This document shows positions 6,011-14,167 of a stretch of 25,016 bases of DNA, one piece after another. Positions within the stretch are counted from its first letter, which is position 1. Each line of letters begins with the position of its first letter. The stretch covers positions 1 through 25,016 of the forward strand of contig CAZUAH010000172.1 in assembly GCA_964617665.1 (NCBI GenBank), read 5' to 3'. The notes beneath the pieces were generated by a model, which worked only from the letters and a program-made list of their open reading frames with translations, did not search any database and was not told the DNA's origin. The stretch comes from JADHUC01 sp964617665 (GTDB taxonomy: Bacteria > Planctomycetota > Planctomycetia > Pirellulales > Pirellulaceae). The translations under genes were made by a program, and so were the position numbers.

Positions 6011-6877
6011 GTGCAGCACAATACGACAAGGCGACAATTCCTGAAGGAGACCGTGGGCGTTGCCGCGGCGTGCGCCGCGATGCCGTCCGTTGGCGTGGCC
6101 GGATTTGCAGGAAAGACCTCCGGCGAAATGCCCATGATCAAGCTTGGCAACCTGAGCGTCTCGCGTGTATTCCTCGGCAGCAATCCGTTCTTTGGTTTTG
6201 CACACGGCAACCCACAGGCCAGTGGCAAAGAAATGCGCGAGTGGTACACCAAGGAGCGCATCATGGCAGTGCTGGACGAAGCGGCCGACTTGGGCGTCAA
6301 CGCAGTCTGGACGCCGTGTTACGAACGTTGGATCGAGGTGTGGAACGAGTATCGAGAGAAAGGCGGCAAACTGAAGAACTGGATCGGACAACCCGACCGC
6401 CGTCCCATGGAAAAGGAGATCATGGCCGCGGTCAAGAACGGCGCGACGGCCATTTGCATCCAAGGCTGCAACATCGACGCCGAAGTCGGCAAAGGCCGCT
6501 GGGAAGTGGTCCGAGGCTGGCTGGAATTGATCAAGAGCCACAACCTGCCGGCCGGCATGGCAACACATCGCGCCACGACGCATCTGGAAGCCGAAGAGAA
6601 GGGTTTGCCCACGGACTTCTATCACCAGACGATGTACCGGCCGGACAACTACGTGAAGCCGGGCCTTGAGGAATCCTTGGCCACGATCGAGAAGCTTCAC
6701 AAACCGGTGGTCGGCTACAAAGTCCTCGGAGCCGGCCGCGTCCGCCCTCAGGACACGTTGCCTTATGTCTTCAGACGGCTGAAGCGAAAAGACGGAATCT
6801 GCGTAGGTGTCTTCCCCAAGAAGGATCCCAACGAGACAAAGGAAAACGCGGATCTGACGGTGAGATGCACAGGCTAG
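6011..6877 (+). CDS. Tat-signal TIM-barrel protein, aldo/keto reductase-like
   Basis: A 288-aa protein starting at GTG 6011, fixed by a perfect AGGAGG 6 nt upstream and by an immediate twin-arginine signal (TRRQFLKE then an Ala-rich segment to about residue 33). An open frame continues upstream to 5345 but has no support. The mature part begins MIKLGNLSVSRVFLGSNPF, the opening strand seen in aldo/keto reductase-like TIM barrels, and proceeds through strand/helix repeats (LGVNAVWTP, GATAICIQG, KPVVGYKVLGAGR) to VGVFPKKDP. The canonical AKR Asp-Tyr-Lys-His tetrad is not evident, so oxidoreductase activity is uncertain. Proteins like this are common next to sugar-catabolic genes in planctomycetes. 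The protein would be folded in the cytosol and exported. It is divergent from URO-D 1, with a shared dyad between them, and convergent with URO-D 2. Confidence 0.82.
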   Translation: MQHNTTRRQFLKETVGVAAACAAMPSVGVAGFAGKTSGEMPMIKLGNLSVSRVFLGSNPFFGFAHGNPQASGKEMREWYTKERIMAVLDEAADLGVNAVWTPCYERWIEVWNEYREKGGKLKNWIGQPDRRPMEKEIMAAVKNGATAICIQGCNIDAEVGKGRWEVVRGWLELIKSHNLPAGMATHRATTHLEAEEKGLPTDFYHQTMYRPDNYVKPGLEESLATIEKLHKPVVGYKVLGAGRVRPQDTLPYVFRRLKRKDGICVGVFPKKDPNETKENADLTVRCTG

Positions 6878-6879
6878 GC

Positions 6880-6907
6880 AACCGCCTGACGCGTTTGCCG
6901 CGCGGTT
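6880..6907. terminator. Weak inverted repeat between convergent genes
   Basis: AACCGC (6880-6885) and GCGGTT (6902-6907) pair across a 16-nt loop in the 33-bp gap between the convergent genes ending at 6877 and 6911. No T-tract follows on either strand. It may be a bidirectional terminator, but the evidence is thin. Confidence 0.25.
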
Positions 6908-6910
6908 CCG

Positions 6911-7984
6911 TCATTCCTCTCTCAACTCACGCGCTGCATCGGCGAAAGCCACGACGTTCTCCCACGGCGTCTCCGGCTGGATCACATTGGATGGCATCAG
7001 CATCGTGTGGCGGTCGGGGGCGATTGAGGCAATCCGCCGGACCTCTCGGCGCACATCGTCGGGCGATCCAAATGGCAGCAGTTTCTGCGACGAGAGGGTG
7101 GCTGTGAGTACTATGTCCTGGCCATACTGTCGGTAGATCTCTTCAAAGTCCATGCACTCCGGCTGCACCGGATGCAGCATGTCGAAGCCACATTCGATGA
7201 TGTGGGGTACGATTGTGTCGATCTTTCCGCAGCAATGGAAGAAGAACTTCGCGTTGGGCGCCTCGCTGCGGACCGCCTGGATTACCCGCTGCCACGCGGG
7301 CTTGACGAACTGCTGCCACACTTGCGGAGAAACCTGCATCCCGCTCTGCATGCCTGCATCGTCATAGAAGCACAAGACGTCAACCCCCAGCCGTGCCACG
7401 GCCATGGCCAGACGTGTGGTATGCTCTTCCACCTTGCGAATCACGGCTTCGGCCAACGCCGGCTCGGCGACCAGGTCCGCCAAGAAGTTCTCCATCCCGC
7501 GCAACCACCACGACCACTCGTAGATGCTGCCGCCGTATCCGAAAACGGGGTAGCCCGCGGAATGATACTGCTGGATCGGCGACTTATCTATATCGGCCTT
7601 GATCGTCGGTGTCGGTAGGGCTTCGACGTCACGGACCGAGGCGACTTGGGCCAAAGGAGCAAACATCCGGTCCGCCGTGCCTTCGGCTCCGGCGAGATGG
7701 CCAATACCCCACTCGTCGAACGTCGTCCCCGGCTCGCCCCCCTCATACAACACGGCCGGATCGTCGCCACCGAACTCCGCGGTCAGCGAAAATAAACGGA
7801 CATCCGTGCCAAAGTGTTCCGCTGCAGACTGGGCACCTGTCTTTTCACAAAAGGTCCGCTGGAAAGGCGCACTGAAGCCAGGAATTGCTCCCACATCCAG
7901 AGAAAATGGAATCCACTCCGGACTTCCGCCGGACAGGAGGCGATGCAGATTGTCGATGGGTTGGGTTTTCATTTGACGATGCAT
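6911..7984 (-). CDS. URO-D-superfamily protein 2 (HxCG motif, putative methyltransferase)
   Basis: A 357-aa URO-D/MtaA-type TIM barrel. Landmarks are GYGGSIYEWSWWLRG, the metal-site strand FFFHCCG with H250 and C252 (the HxC pair used to bind zinc in MtaA-like methyltransferases), CGFDMLHPVQPE, and the C-terminal PETPWENVVAF. The third zinc ligand expected as Cys near residue 333 appears replaced (PSNV). The ATG at 7984 directly follows the TGA of the GH106 gene (7987-7985) with zero spacing, so translation is probably coupled; an internal ATG at 7972 is the alternative start. As the last gene of a sulfatase-GH106-URO-D operon its role should relate to glycan breakdown. One possibility is moving a methyl group from a methylated sugar to a carrier (inference). 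No corrinoid protein is encoded in the window. Haem synthesis is unlikely given this context. Confidence 0.87.
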   Translation of the reverse strand: MHRQMKTQPIDNLHRLLSGGSPEWIPFSLDVGAIPGFSAPFQRTFCEKTGAQSAAEHFGTDVRLFSLTAEFGGDDPAVLYEGGEPGTTFDEWGIGHLAGAEGTADRMFAPLAQVASVRDVEALPTPTIKADIDKSPIQQYHSAGYPVFGYGGSIYEWSWWLRGMENFLADLVAEPALAEAVIRKVEEHTTRLAMAVARLGVDVLCFYDDAGMQSGMQVSPQVWQQFVKPAWQRVIQAVRSEAPNAKFFFHCCGKIDTIVPHIIECGFDMLHPVQPECMDFEEIYRQYGQDIVLTATLSSQKLLPFGSPDDVRREVRRIASIAPDRHTMLMPSNVIQPETPWENVVAFADAARELREE

Positions 7985-10900
7985 TCAACGCGGCGTTGCG
8001 GTGACGATCTTCGCGGGCACAACACGGACCGGTCCGAACAGTCCCGATTCCAGCAGTGGCGTGTCTTTCCACGACTTGCCGCCCGTGTGTTGAACGTTGG
8101 TGCGAGTCTTCCGTTCCTCCTTCGGTAATCGGGCATCGCCGACCAGTCGGTTCGACCAAGTGTTGACGACCTCGACAGCCAATTCGTTCGATCCGGAACG
8201 AGCGGCGTCGGTGATATCCACGACGTAGGGTGGCTTCCACAACGCACCTGTTGACTCGCCGTTGACGAACACCTCGCCCACAGCCCAAAGTCGTCCCAGA
8301 TCCAACAACACGCGGCGGTCTTTGGCGACCCAATCCGCGGGCAGGTCGAAGTTGCGCTCGTAACGGGCCATCCCGGAGAAGTACCGGATCTCGTGCTTCG
8401 GATGATCGGTCCACGAGATCAGCCGGTCGAAAGTGGTCGCATGCGAGGCGCCGAAGCTGTCGGCAAAACGCACATCCCACGGCCCGGTCAGCCCGATGGG
8501 CTCCGGCAGTGAAATGGAAAACGAGGCAATCTGTCCATGAGGGCCTCTCTCGATACGGGTTAGGAGCACAAACTCGCCGGCTTGTAGCACCATCACCTTG
8601 GCTTGCGTTCCGTCCCAGTCGATGACGCGCGAAGGGCCAGAGACGAATTCTCCCGTCGTATTGTCGGCTTTCTCGGCGGCCCGCCTGAAGGACCCTCGGT
8701 ACAGGCTGGCAGGTCCATTGTCGTCGGCCGGCGCGCGAAAGACGACGATGATCGAACCGTGAGGAGCAAGCCGCAACGAGAGAGAGACGCCGTTGTCCGT
8801 TGCGCGGTAGTCGTATTGTGGCGTGATTCGGCCCGAAGCCGGGTCCCAGAACTCGGGCACTCGACCGTCAACACGGAATCTGGCCCAGATATCTTTGCTG
8901 GATGGCTTCTTGTTGCGGACGAAGTAGATGTCGGCGTCGGCTGTGCGGCGATGTATTAAGTCGAGATCCACGTCGTCTTCCGGCCGCTCGACTCGGAAAT
9001 CGGGGCCAACACCCAGATCCTCAAGGACTTCACGCGGTGTGCGTCCCCAGATGATGCGGCCTTTGCCATACTTCTGATACAGAACCGTCTTGCCGTCGCA
9101 TGGGCCCCAAAGTCGATCGGCGATAAGCCGGACTTCTTCATCGCGTCGTGGGTAGTCGGTCAGGCCGTTAGTTTGTGTCGGCTTTGGCCCAACCACGATG
9201 GCGCCATCGCGGACCAGTTGTTCGAGCTTCTTGAGCACGTCCAGGTCGATGTCGGGCCGATCCGGCAGCACCAGGATGGCATAGCTCATGCCGTCCGGCA
9301 AAACGATGCGACCATCGCGCACGCTCATGCGCGTAAGGATCACTTCGCGATTCGTGACATCGTAGTCGTAGCCGTAGCCCGGCAGCGGGTCCGTTCGTTT
9401 GGGCAGTACGAAGTTGTAGCCCTGATCGCCGTAGTAATAGCAGACGTCGGCCACGAAATGTCCCTGCTGGAGCAGGAAGGAGCATCGCGCCAGGTAGTCA
9501 AGGAACGGTTTCGCTTTGGGCCACCAGACGAGGTTTGGGGTGATATGCGTGCCCGCCAGGTAGACCCAACCGGGTTTGCCCGCTTCGGGCGGCAGGTGAG
9601 ATGACGTGTGCCAAACGAAATGGTTGGTGCCTTCGCAGAACGCGCGATCGGCCGACGGCTTCAGGTCAATCGGTCCGTCCTGAAAATGGTGCATGCTGGT
9701 GAACGCCTCCATATGCACACGTCGTTTGCCATAGATGTGAGCAGCACAGGCGGTCTCCTTCACGACCCACATGCGATCGGCGTCGGGACGCTTCGGCCAG
9801 AATTCGCCTCGCACTTCGTCAATCGCACCTTGGGCTTTCAGTGCGTCCACCGGCACTTGATGAATTGGCGGACCCGGGCCGCCAGCCTCGGATTCGATGC
9901 CCAATCCTGCGGCGTGGGCCGATTCGACAGCAGCCCGGTAGTACGCGTCCACCAGCAAATCGCCCAGCGTCTTGCGGTAGTCGTAGATGAACCGCGCGGT
10001 CACTTCGTCGTTGACAACAACGCTGCCCGAGAGAGCAAGCAAGTACGGCTTCATGTCGTAGCCACGGTAGCCCTTGAATTGTTCAATCAGGTCGGGCGTC
10101 CAGATCGGACCGCGCACTTCGTAGCTGGCCAAGTATAGATATTTCAGGGCAGTCTCGCTCAGATCGCCCAACTTCGTCTTTAGACGGGCCGTCAGGTGAT
10201 TGAGAAAGGCGAGCGTGGCTTCGCGGCTCAGATGGTCCGTCGCCAAGCCGTCGGAATTTGGACTCGGCACCTTCAACCGCTCGCCGGTATTCGTGCAAAC
10301 GAATCGCATGATCACCCACTGGCCGGCAGGTGCTTGCCATTTCAAACGGCCTTCGGCGTCGATGCGGTCGGTCAGGTCGACGATCGAGTCAGGATCCTCG
10401 ACAAACAACGGCGGCGGCCCAGCCGAGGACCAACCTCCGTGTGCGCCCGATGTGCTGCCGTCGTTGATGTTGCCGGACGACCACGTGCGATCGTAGCCGA
10501 GGGAGGAACGGTAGCCGATCAGCTCGGCACCGTCACGACTGCGGTCGGCAACGTGCGAGATCACAACGTTCACATCCTCGGTGTTGTACAACTCGAACTC
10601 GCCAAGCTGCACCCGATCGAAACGCTCGTTGCGTCCACCAAGAATACGAAGTCGCGCGTAACGTGCTTTGGTCGCCGGTAGGTCAAAACGCTGTGCTTCC
10701 GTATTCGGCTCCAGCGACGCGCGCAGCACCTCGCGAAATGCCCCGTAGGCCGGCGTGGTCTCGGATACGGCGATCGAAAACTCTTTGGTGAACAGATGAA
10801 GCTTTCCATGGCGTTTTGGATCGTCGCTGGTCGTGTTGTACAGCACGGCGTGGCTGAGCGTGTGGACGCCGGGCGGGTCCAGTTTGAATACGAAGTCGTG

Positions 10901-11497
10901 TCCGGGAACACGCTTTTCGGCAGGGATCGCCAGCACGGCTACGTCTTTGTAGAAGGCCGGATTTCCGTTTGTGTCTCGTGGCGCTTTTGCCGGCAGCGGA
11001 GGGAACGGAAGAACCTGGTCGAACGCGGTTGGCCCCTCGACATTCACCTCCGTGTGAAACAGGCCCATGCTGCCATGCCGTGGCTCGACCCACGATCCGC
11101 CCATATCCCAACTGCTGGCCACTGAAAGCTCGACATCCATGCCTAGTCGTTCGGCAACGCGCACAGCGTGTGCGATGTCCTCGACCGATTGGTCGCCCAT
11201 GAACGGCGGACCAACGGGAGGTGCCGCCGCTTTGTCGCCGCGTGCACCCATGTCGAAGATGCACACACCGCGGATACCGGTGTCGTGCATGTCCTTCAAC
11301 TCGCGCTCGACATAGTCGCGATTCACATACCCGTTCAACCATAGCCAGTAGGCCGACGGCCAAGCCTCCTTGGGCGGATCGAGAAACCCGGCGACGAGCG
11401 GATCCTCGATCGAAGCAGGCTCGACACCGACCGCTCGCGCCGCGATCACGAAGAAAGTGGCCGCGGTGATCAAGAGACCCGTTGACCATGGTTTCAT
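7985..11497 (-). CDS. Secreted GH106-type glycoside hydrolase (alpha-L-rhamnosidase-like)
   Basis: A 1170-aa protein with a signal peptide (MKPWSTGLLITAATFFVIAA, cleavage near residue 23). The N-terminal module carries the GH106 signature pattern FLDPPKEAWP...YWLWLNGYV...ELKDMHDTGIRGVCIFDMG. The catalytic barrel continues through LASYEVRGPIWT, GIESEAGGPGPP and HMEAFTSMHHF, with the acidic residues expected for this family. A middle stretch (ARYARLRILGG...VQLGEFELYN) resembles a discoidin-like insert. The C-terminus has a GH2-like sugar-binding beta-sandwich (GPWDVRFADS, ARYERNFDLP, LLDLGRLWAVGEVFVNG). Family enzymes remove alpha-L-rhamnose or related deoxy-sugars from complex polysaccharides; the exact substrate here is unknown. 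The ATG at 11497 lies 2 nt after the sulfatase stop; the open frame running on to 11950 only overlaps the sulfatase. Its stop abuts the URO-D 2 start. Confidence 0.9.
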   Translation of the reverse strand: MKPWSTGLLITAATFFVIAARAVGVEPASIEDPLVAGFLDPPKEAWPSAYWLWLNGYVNRDYVERELKDMHDTGIRGVCIFDMGARGDKAAAPPVGPPFMGDQSVEDIAHAVRVAERLGMDVELSVASSWDMGGSWVEPRHGSMGLFHTEVNVEGPTAFDQVLPFPPLPAKAPRDTNGNPAFYKDVAVLAIPAEKRVPGHDFVFKLDPPGVHTLSHAVLYNTTSDDPKRHGKLHLFTKEFSIAVSETTPAYGAFREVLRASLEPNTEAQRFDLPATKARYARLRILGGRNERFDRVQLGEFELYNTEDVNVVISHVADRSRDGAELIGYRSSLGYDRTWSSGNINDGSTSGAHGGWSSAGPPPLFVEDPDSIVDLTDRIDAEGRLKWQAPAGQWVIMRFVCTNTGERLKVPSPNSDGLATDHLSREATLAFLNHLTARLKTKLGDLSETALKYLYLASYEVRGPIWTPDLIEQFKGYRGYDMKPYLLALSGSVVVNDEVTARFIYDYRKTLGDLLVDAYYRAAVESAHAAGLGIESEAGGPGPPIHQVPVDALKAQGAIDEVRGEFWPKRPDADRMWVVKETACAAHIYGKRRVHMEAFTSMHHFQDGPIDLKPSADRAFCEGTNHFVWHTSSHLPPEAGKPGWVYLAGTHITPNLVWWPKAKPFLDYLARCSFLLQQGHFVADVCYYYGDQGYNFVLPKRTDPLPGYGYDYDVTNREVILTRMSVRDGRIVLPDGMSYAILVLPDRPDIDLDVLKKLEQLVRDGAIVVGPKPTQTNGLTDYPRRDEEVRLIADRLWGPCDGKTVLYQKYGKGRIIWGRTPREVLEDLGVGPDFRVERPEDDVDLDLIHRRTADADIYFVRNKKPSSKDIWARFRVDGRVPEFWDPASGRITPQYDYRATDNGVSLSLRLAPHGSIIVVFRAPADDNGPASLYRGSFRRAAEKADNTTGEFVSGPSRVIDWDGTQAKVMVLQAGEFVLLTRIERGPHGQIASFSISLPEPIGLTGPWDVRFADSFGASHATTFDRLISWTDHPKHEIRYFSGMARYERNFDLPADWVAKDRRVLLDLGRLWAVGEVFVNGESTGALWKPPYVVDITDAARSGSNELAVEVVNTWSNRLVGDARLPKEERKTRTNVQHTGGKSWKDTPLLESGLFGPVRVVPAKIVTATPR

Positions 11498-11499
11498 CC

Positions 11500-12918
11500 T
11501 CACGGCGTATTCTCCTTTTCTGTGGTTGTCATCCACGGCGCGATGAAACGATCGTTCGTCCGCTCGATCCACTGCACCAGCAATTGGCGGTGTCGCAACA
11601 GTTCGTCGCGATGGTCCGCTTGGCCTGCCAGATTGCGTATTTCGCCAGGATCGTCCTTCATGTCGAACAGCATCTCCGGTCGCTTGCCATCGGTGAAAGC
11701 GATGTATTTGTACTGCGTCGTGCGTAGGACGCGCGCCTTGCGGTTCGGCTGAACTCGGAACGGCGACAGTTCGCAGACGGCGTAGCCTCGCCCCGGAGCC
11801 TTCGGATCTTCGATGATCGGTCGCAAGCTCACGCCCGTTACCGGCTTCGGTAACGTCACGCCGGCGTAATCGCAGATGGTCGGCACGATGTCGATGCCGG
11901 AAACCGGGTGCGTTTGATCCTCGCGTCCGGCCGAAATCCGCCCCTTCCACGCAATCACGAACGGCACTGCCGCTGCCCCGTCGTACGGCGAGAGTTTCAC
12001 GATCAACCGATGGCCCGCCACGCCCTCGCCGTGGTCGCTGGTAAAGACGATCAGCGTGTCTTCCTCCAAACCCTGCTGACGCAGCACATCAAGGATGCGG
12101 CCGATCAAACGGTCTACCTGTTCGGTCAAGCGGTAATAGGTGTACAGGTACGCTCGCCAGCGGGTCTCGTCCCAATCGGCCGCGTACTGCTGCTCGACTC
12201 CGTACGTTTTCGGCTTTCGGCAGTCGGTCAGAAACTCCGGCTCGTTCCGAGCGATGGCAAAGTTATCAGGCAGCGGGGGAAATAGATCGAGGTTTGCCGG
12301 CGCCAGGCGATTCTCGCGCACCGTCCAGCAGATGTCGTGCGGATTGTGCAGCGACACGCCCAGCAGCCACGGACGATCGTGTTTCTTGCGCAGGAACGCA
12401 ACGGCTTGATCCGTCACGGCCGCGTCGGTCTGATCACCCAGCATAAACTTGGTTCCCTCGGGCACGTGCAGGCAGCCAAAGCCGGGAATCGTCCCGTCCG
12501 GTGGACGCGGATAGCTGGCCGGCAGATGCCACTTGCCGGTCCAAGCTGTCTCGTACCCGGCTTCGCGGAAAATCTGCCCAAGATTCGGGATCGCCGGATC
12601 CGGAGTCTGTCCGTTCAGATCCACACCCGTCTCGTGCGGCATGCAACCCGTGACAATACTGCTGCGCGACGGCCCGCACACCGGCGATGTGCAATACGAA
12701 ATCCCAAAACGCACCCCCGCTGCGGCCAACACATCCATGTGCGGAGTGTGCAAGTACGGATTCCCACATGCGCTCATTGCTCGCAACGTCTGCTGGTCCG
12801 TCAGGAGCAACAGCACGTTGGGCCGTGTGACTTCGGCGGACGGTGCTGCAAGACAGACCGCGTTGCATAGGCCAAGGAAGATGGAGAGCAACGAGAGAGC
12901 AACGTGGTGCGTTTTCAA
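11500..12918 (-). CDS. Secreted formylglycine-dependent sulfatase
   Basis: A 472-aa type I sulfatase. It has a signal peptide (to about residue 25), the N-terminal metal-binding strand NVLLLLTDQQ, the signature CGPSRSSIVTG with C81 as the residue converted to formylglycine, GKWHL, a second metal motif FTSDHGEG, and the C-terminal subdomain ending with the usual LFDMKDDPGEIRNLA. It would remove sulfate esters from a glycan outside the cytoplasm or in the periplasm; the formylglycine-generating enzyme must be encoded elsewhere. The start is a TTG at 12918, supported by GGAGG 8 nt upstream and by the signal peptide, which no ATG start would preserve. It is the first gene of the tight sulfatase, GH106, URO-D 2 operon, suggesting desulfation before glycosidic cleavage. 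Substrate position cannot be deduced. Confidence 0.93.
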   Translation of the reverse strand: MKTHHVALSLLSIFLGLCNAVCLAAPSAEVTRPNVLLLLTDQQTLRAMSACGNPYLHTPHMDVLAAAGVRFGISYCTSPVCGPSRSSIVTGCMPHETGVDLNGQTPDPAIPNLGQIFREAGYETAWTGKWHLPASYPRPPDGTIPGFGCLHVPEGTKFMLGDQTDAAVTDQAVAFLRKKHDRPWLLGVSLHNPHDICWTVRENRLAPANLDLFPPLPDNFAIARNEPEFLTDCRKPKTYGVEQQYAADWDETRWRAYLYTYYRLTEQVDRLIGRILDVLRQQGLEEDTLIVFTSDHGEGVAGHRLIVKLSPYDGAAAVPFVIAWKGRISAGREDQTHPVSGIDIVPTICDYAGVTLPKPVTGVSLRPIIEDPKAPGRGYAVCELSPFRVQPNRKARVLRTTQYKYIAFTDGKRPEMLFDMKDDPGEIRNLAGQADHRDELLRHRQLLVQWIERTNDRFIAPWMTTTEKENTP

Positions 12919-12995
12919 TTTCTGGCCCTCCGAAAACTTCTCTCTTCTGCAGCGTTGATATCGCTCAACCGCAGTGCCCAGCGTCGAGGCAAACG

Positions 12996-13015
12996 CCCAG
13001 CCCGTTGGGCTTGGG
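12996..13015 (-). terminator. Hairpin between the SASA esterase and sulfatase genes
   Basis: In the 146-bp gap, 12996-13003 pairs with 13007-13015 around a 3-nt loop (core AGCCC-GTT-GGGCT, one bulge). It lies downstream of the esterase stop in transcription direction. Only a short CGTTTG follows, so factor-independent termination would be weak. It could equally be an isolated small repeat. Confidence 0.35.
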
Positions 13016-13064
13016 GTTAAACGCGGAAACTCCCACGCGCGGTCGTAGTCGAGAACATCCGTCG

Positions 13065-13829
13065 CTAGTCAGGTCTTCCATCCTCCGCTGGCTGATTCCT
13101 TTCGATCAGCGCCTTGGCCTGTCGCGCGTAACGACGACCGAGCAATTCGTAGCCTTCTCGGGTGTAGTGCAAGTCGTCACGCATGACGCCGTTCTTCTCT
13201 TTGTCGTTCAGATCGTCGCAATCGACCCAGGCGCCGCGAGGATCTTTGTTAGCGACATCGAGCTGTGCCTTCCGGACGTTCTGCCAATCGGCGTAGTCCG
13301 CCTTGCCGAAATCGCTGAGGCGACCGATCACGAAGTTCATCTCGGGTTGCTCCAAGTCACGGCGTAGGTTCTTGATGAGTTGCGACAGCGCGTCGGCGTA
13401 TGCGGCGCTCAGACCTTCCTTGGCATCACGCTCGCCCTGCATCCAGCAGAAGGTGACCGAGGCCGGTTTGGGGTGCTGCGCGATCAGCTTCTTGTGTTGC
13501 TCGATAATTGGTTCGTAGTAGATCGTTCCCTTGTTCTTCTCCTTAGCTCGTTTTGTCTTGACATCAATACCATGTTTCGTGGCGATGTCGTCCCATTCCT
13601 TGACCCAATAACGAATCGGCTGTCCACCGCGTGCCACCTTGAAGTAGACAACCTCGGCATCAGGGAACAACTCCTTTGCCTCGGGTTCAAAACCGAGCGT
13701 GGGATTCATCCCTGCCATATTCGACTGGCCCGAGAGGATGAAGATATGCACCGGCTTGTCAGCAGCAGAAAGAACACTGGTGAGTGCCAAGAGAGCTATA
13801 GCGGAAAGTGTCAAACCAAAGCGAATCAT
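13065..13829 (-). CDS. Secreted SASA-type carbohydrate esterase (SGNH hydrolase)
   Basis: A 254-aa protein with a signal peptide (MIRFGLTLSAIALLALTSVL, cleavage near residue 22) and an SGNH/SASA domain: block I GQSNMAG with nucleophile S36, oxyanion-type KVARGGQP, the WMQGERDA stretch, and the C-terminal DDLH motif giving D218 and H221. Families of this type deacetylate sugars (sialate O-acetylesterase, acetylxylan esterase). The substrate here is most likely an acetylated glycan processed together with the neighbouring sulfatase, GH106 and sialidase (inference). The ATG at 13829 is preceded by an ideal AAGGAGG at 7 nt, so a longer open frame to 14099 is rejected. It is divergent from the sialidase-esterase gene, with a 338-bp shared upstream region, and lies 146 bp upstream of the sulfatase on the same strand. 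Confidence 0.9.
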   Translation of the reverse strand: MIRFGLTLSAIALLALTSVLSAADKPVHIFILSGQSNMAGMNPTLGFEPEAKELFPDAEVVYFKVARGGQPIRYWVKEWDDIATKHGIDVKTKRAKEKNKGTIYYEPIIEQHKKLIAQHPKPASVTFCWMQGERDAKEGLSAAYADALSQLIKNLRRDLEQPEMNFVIGRLSDFGKADYADWQNVRKAQLDVANKDPRGAWVDCDDLNDKEKNGVMRDDLHYTREGYELLGRRYARQAKALIERNQPAEDGRPD

Positions 13830-14167
13830 GATGTTGCCTCCTTCGTTACGGTCGAGCGGTTGAACGTTGTAGACCAGGGTACGTCCCTTGTGATTCTGCC
13901 CATTGTGGGTCGCAGAGGGACCGTCGACAATAGCCCACCACTTCACCGGTGGCAGAGGATCCAAGAACCGGCACACGGGCTGGCGCGTATAGCATTCCCG
14001 AAACATTGTACCGCAGTCCTGCCGTAGTCGCTTCCGGCTGGAGTGACGCGAATCTGACGCTGGGCACCATACTCTGCGATTTTGCTGTCCAGCCGGCAAA
14101 TCACAACTCGTTTGTCGCTATAATCGGCGTGTCGCCATGTTGGTTCCGCCCATGCACAGTCTCTCTA
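13830..14167. promoter_or_regulatory. Divergent intergenic region between esterase and sialidase genes
   Basis: This 338-bp region has no convincing gene. It holds the Shine-Dalgarno of the minus-strand esterase and a consensus TATAAT for the plus-strand gene at 14119-14124, about 44 nt before its ATG, without a clear -35. It also holds a compound dyad: GTCCCT (13883-13888) with AGGGAC (13916-13921), enclosing CCCA-TTG-TGGG (13899-13909). The dyad could be a regulatory site for both genes. Confidence 0.4.

Noticed and set aside
11498..11950. N-terminal extension of the GH106 gene.
   Set aside because: It overlaps the sulfatase coding region, and a clear signal peptide starts at the ATG at 11497.
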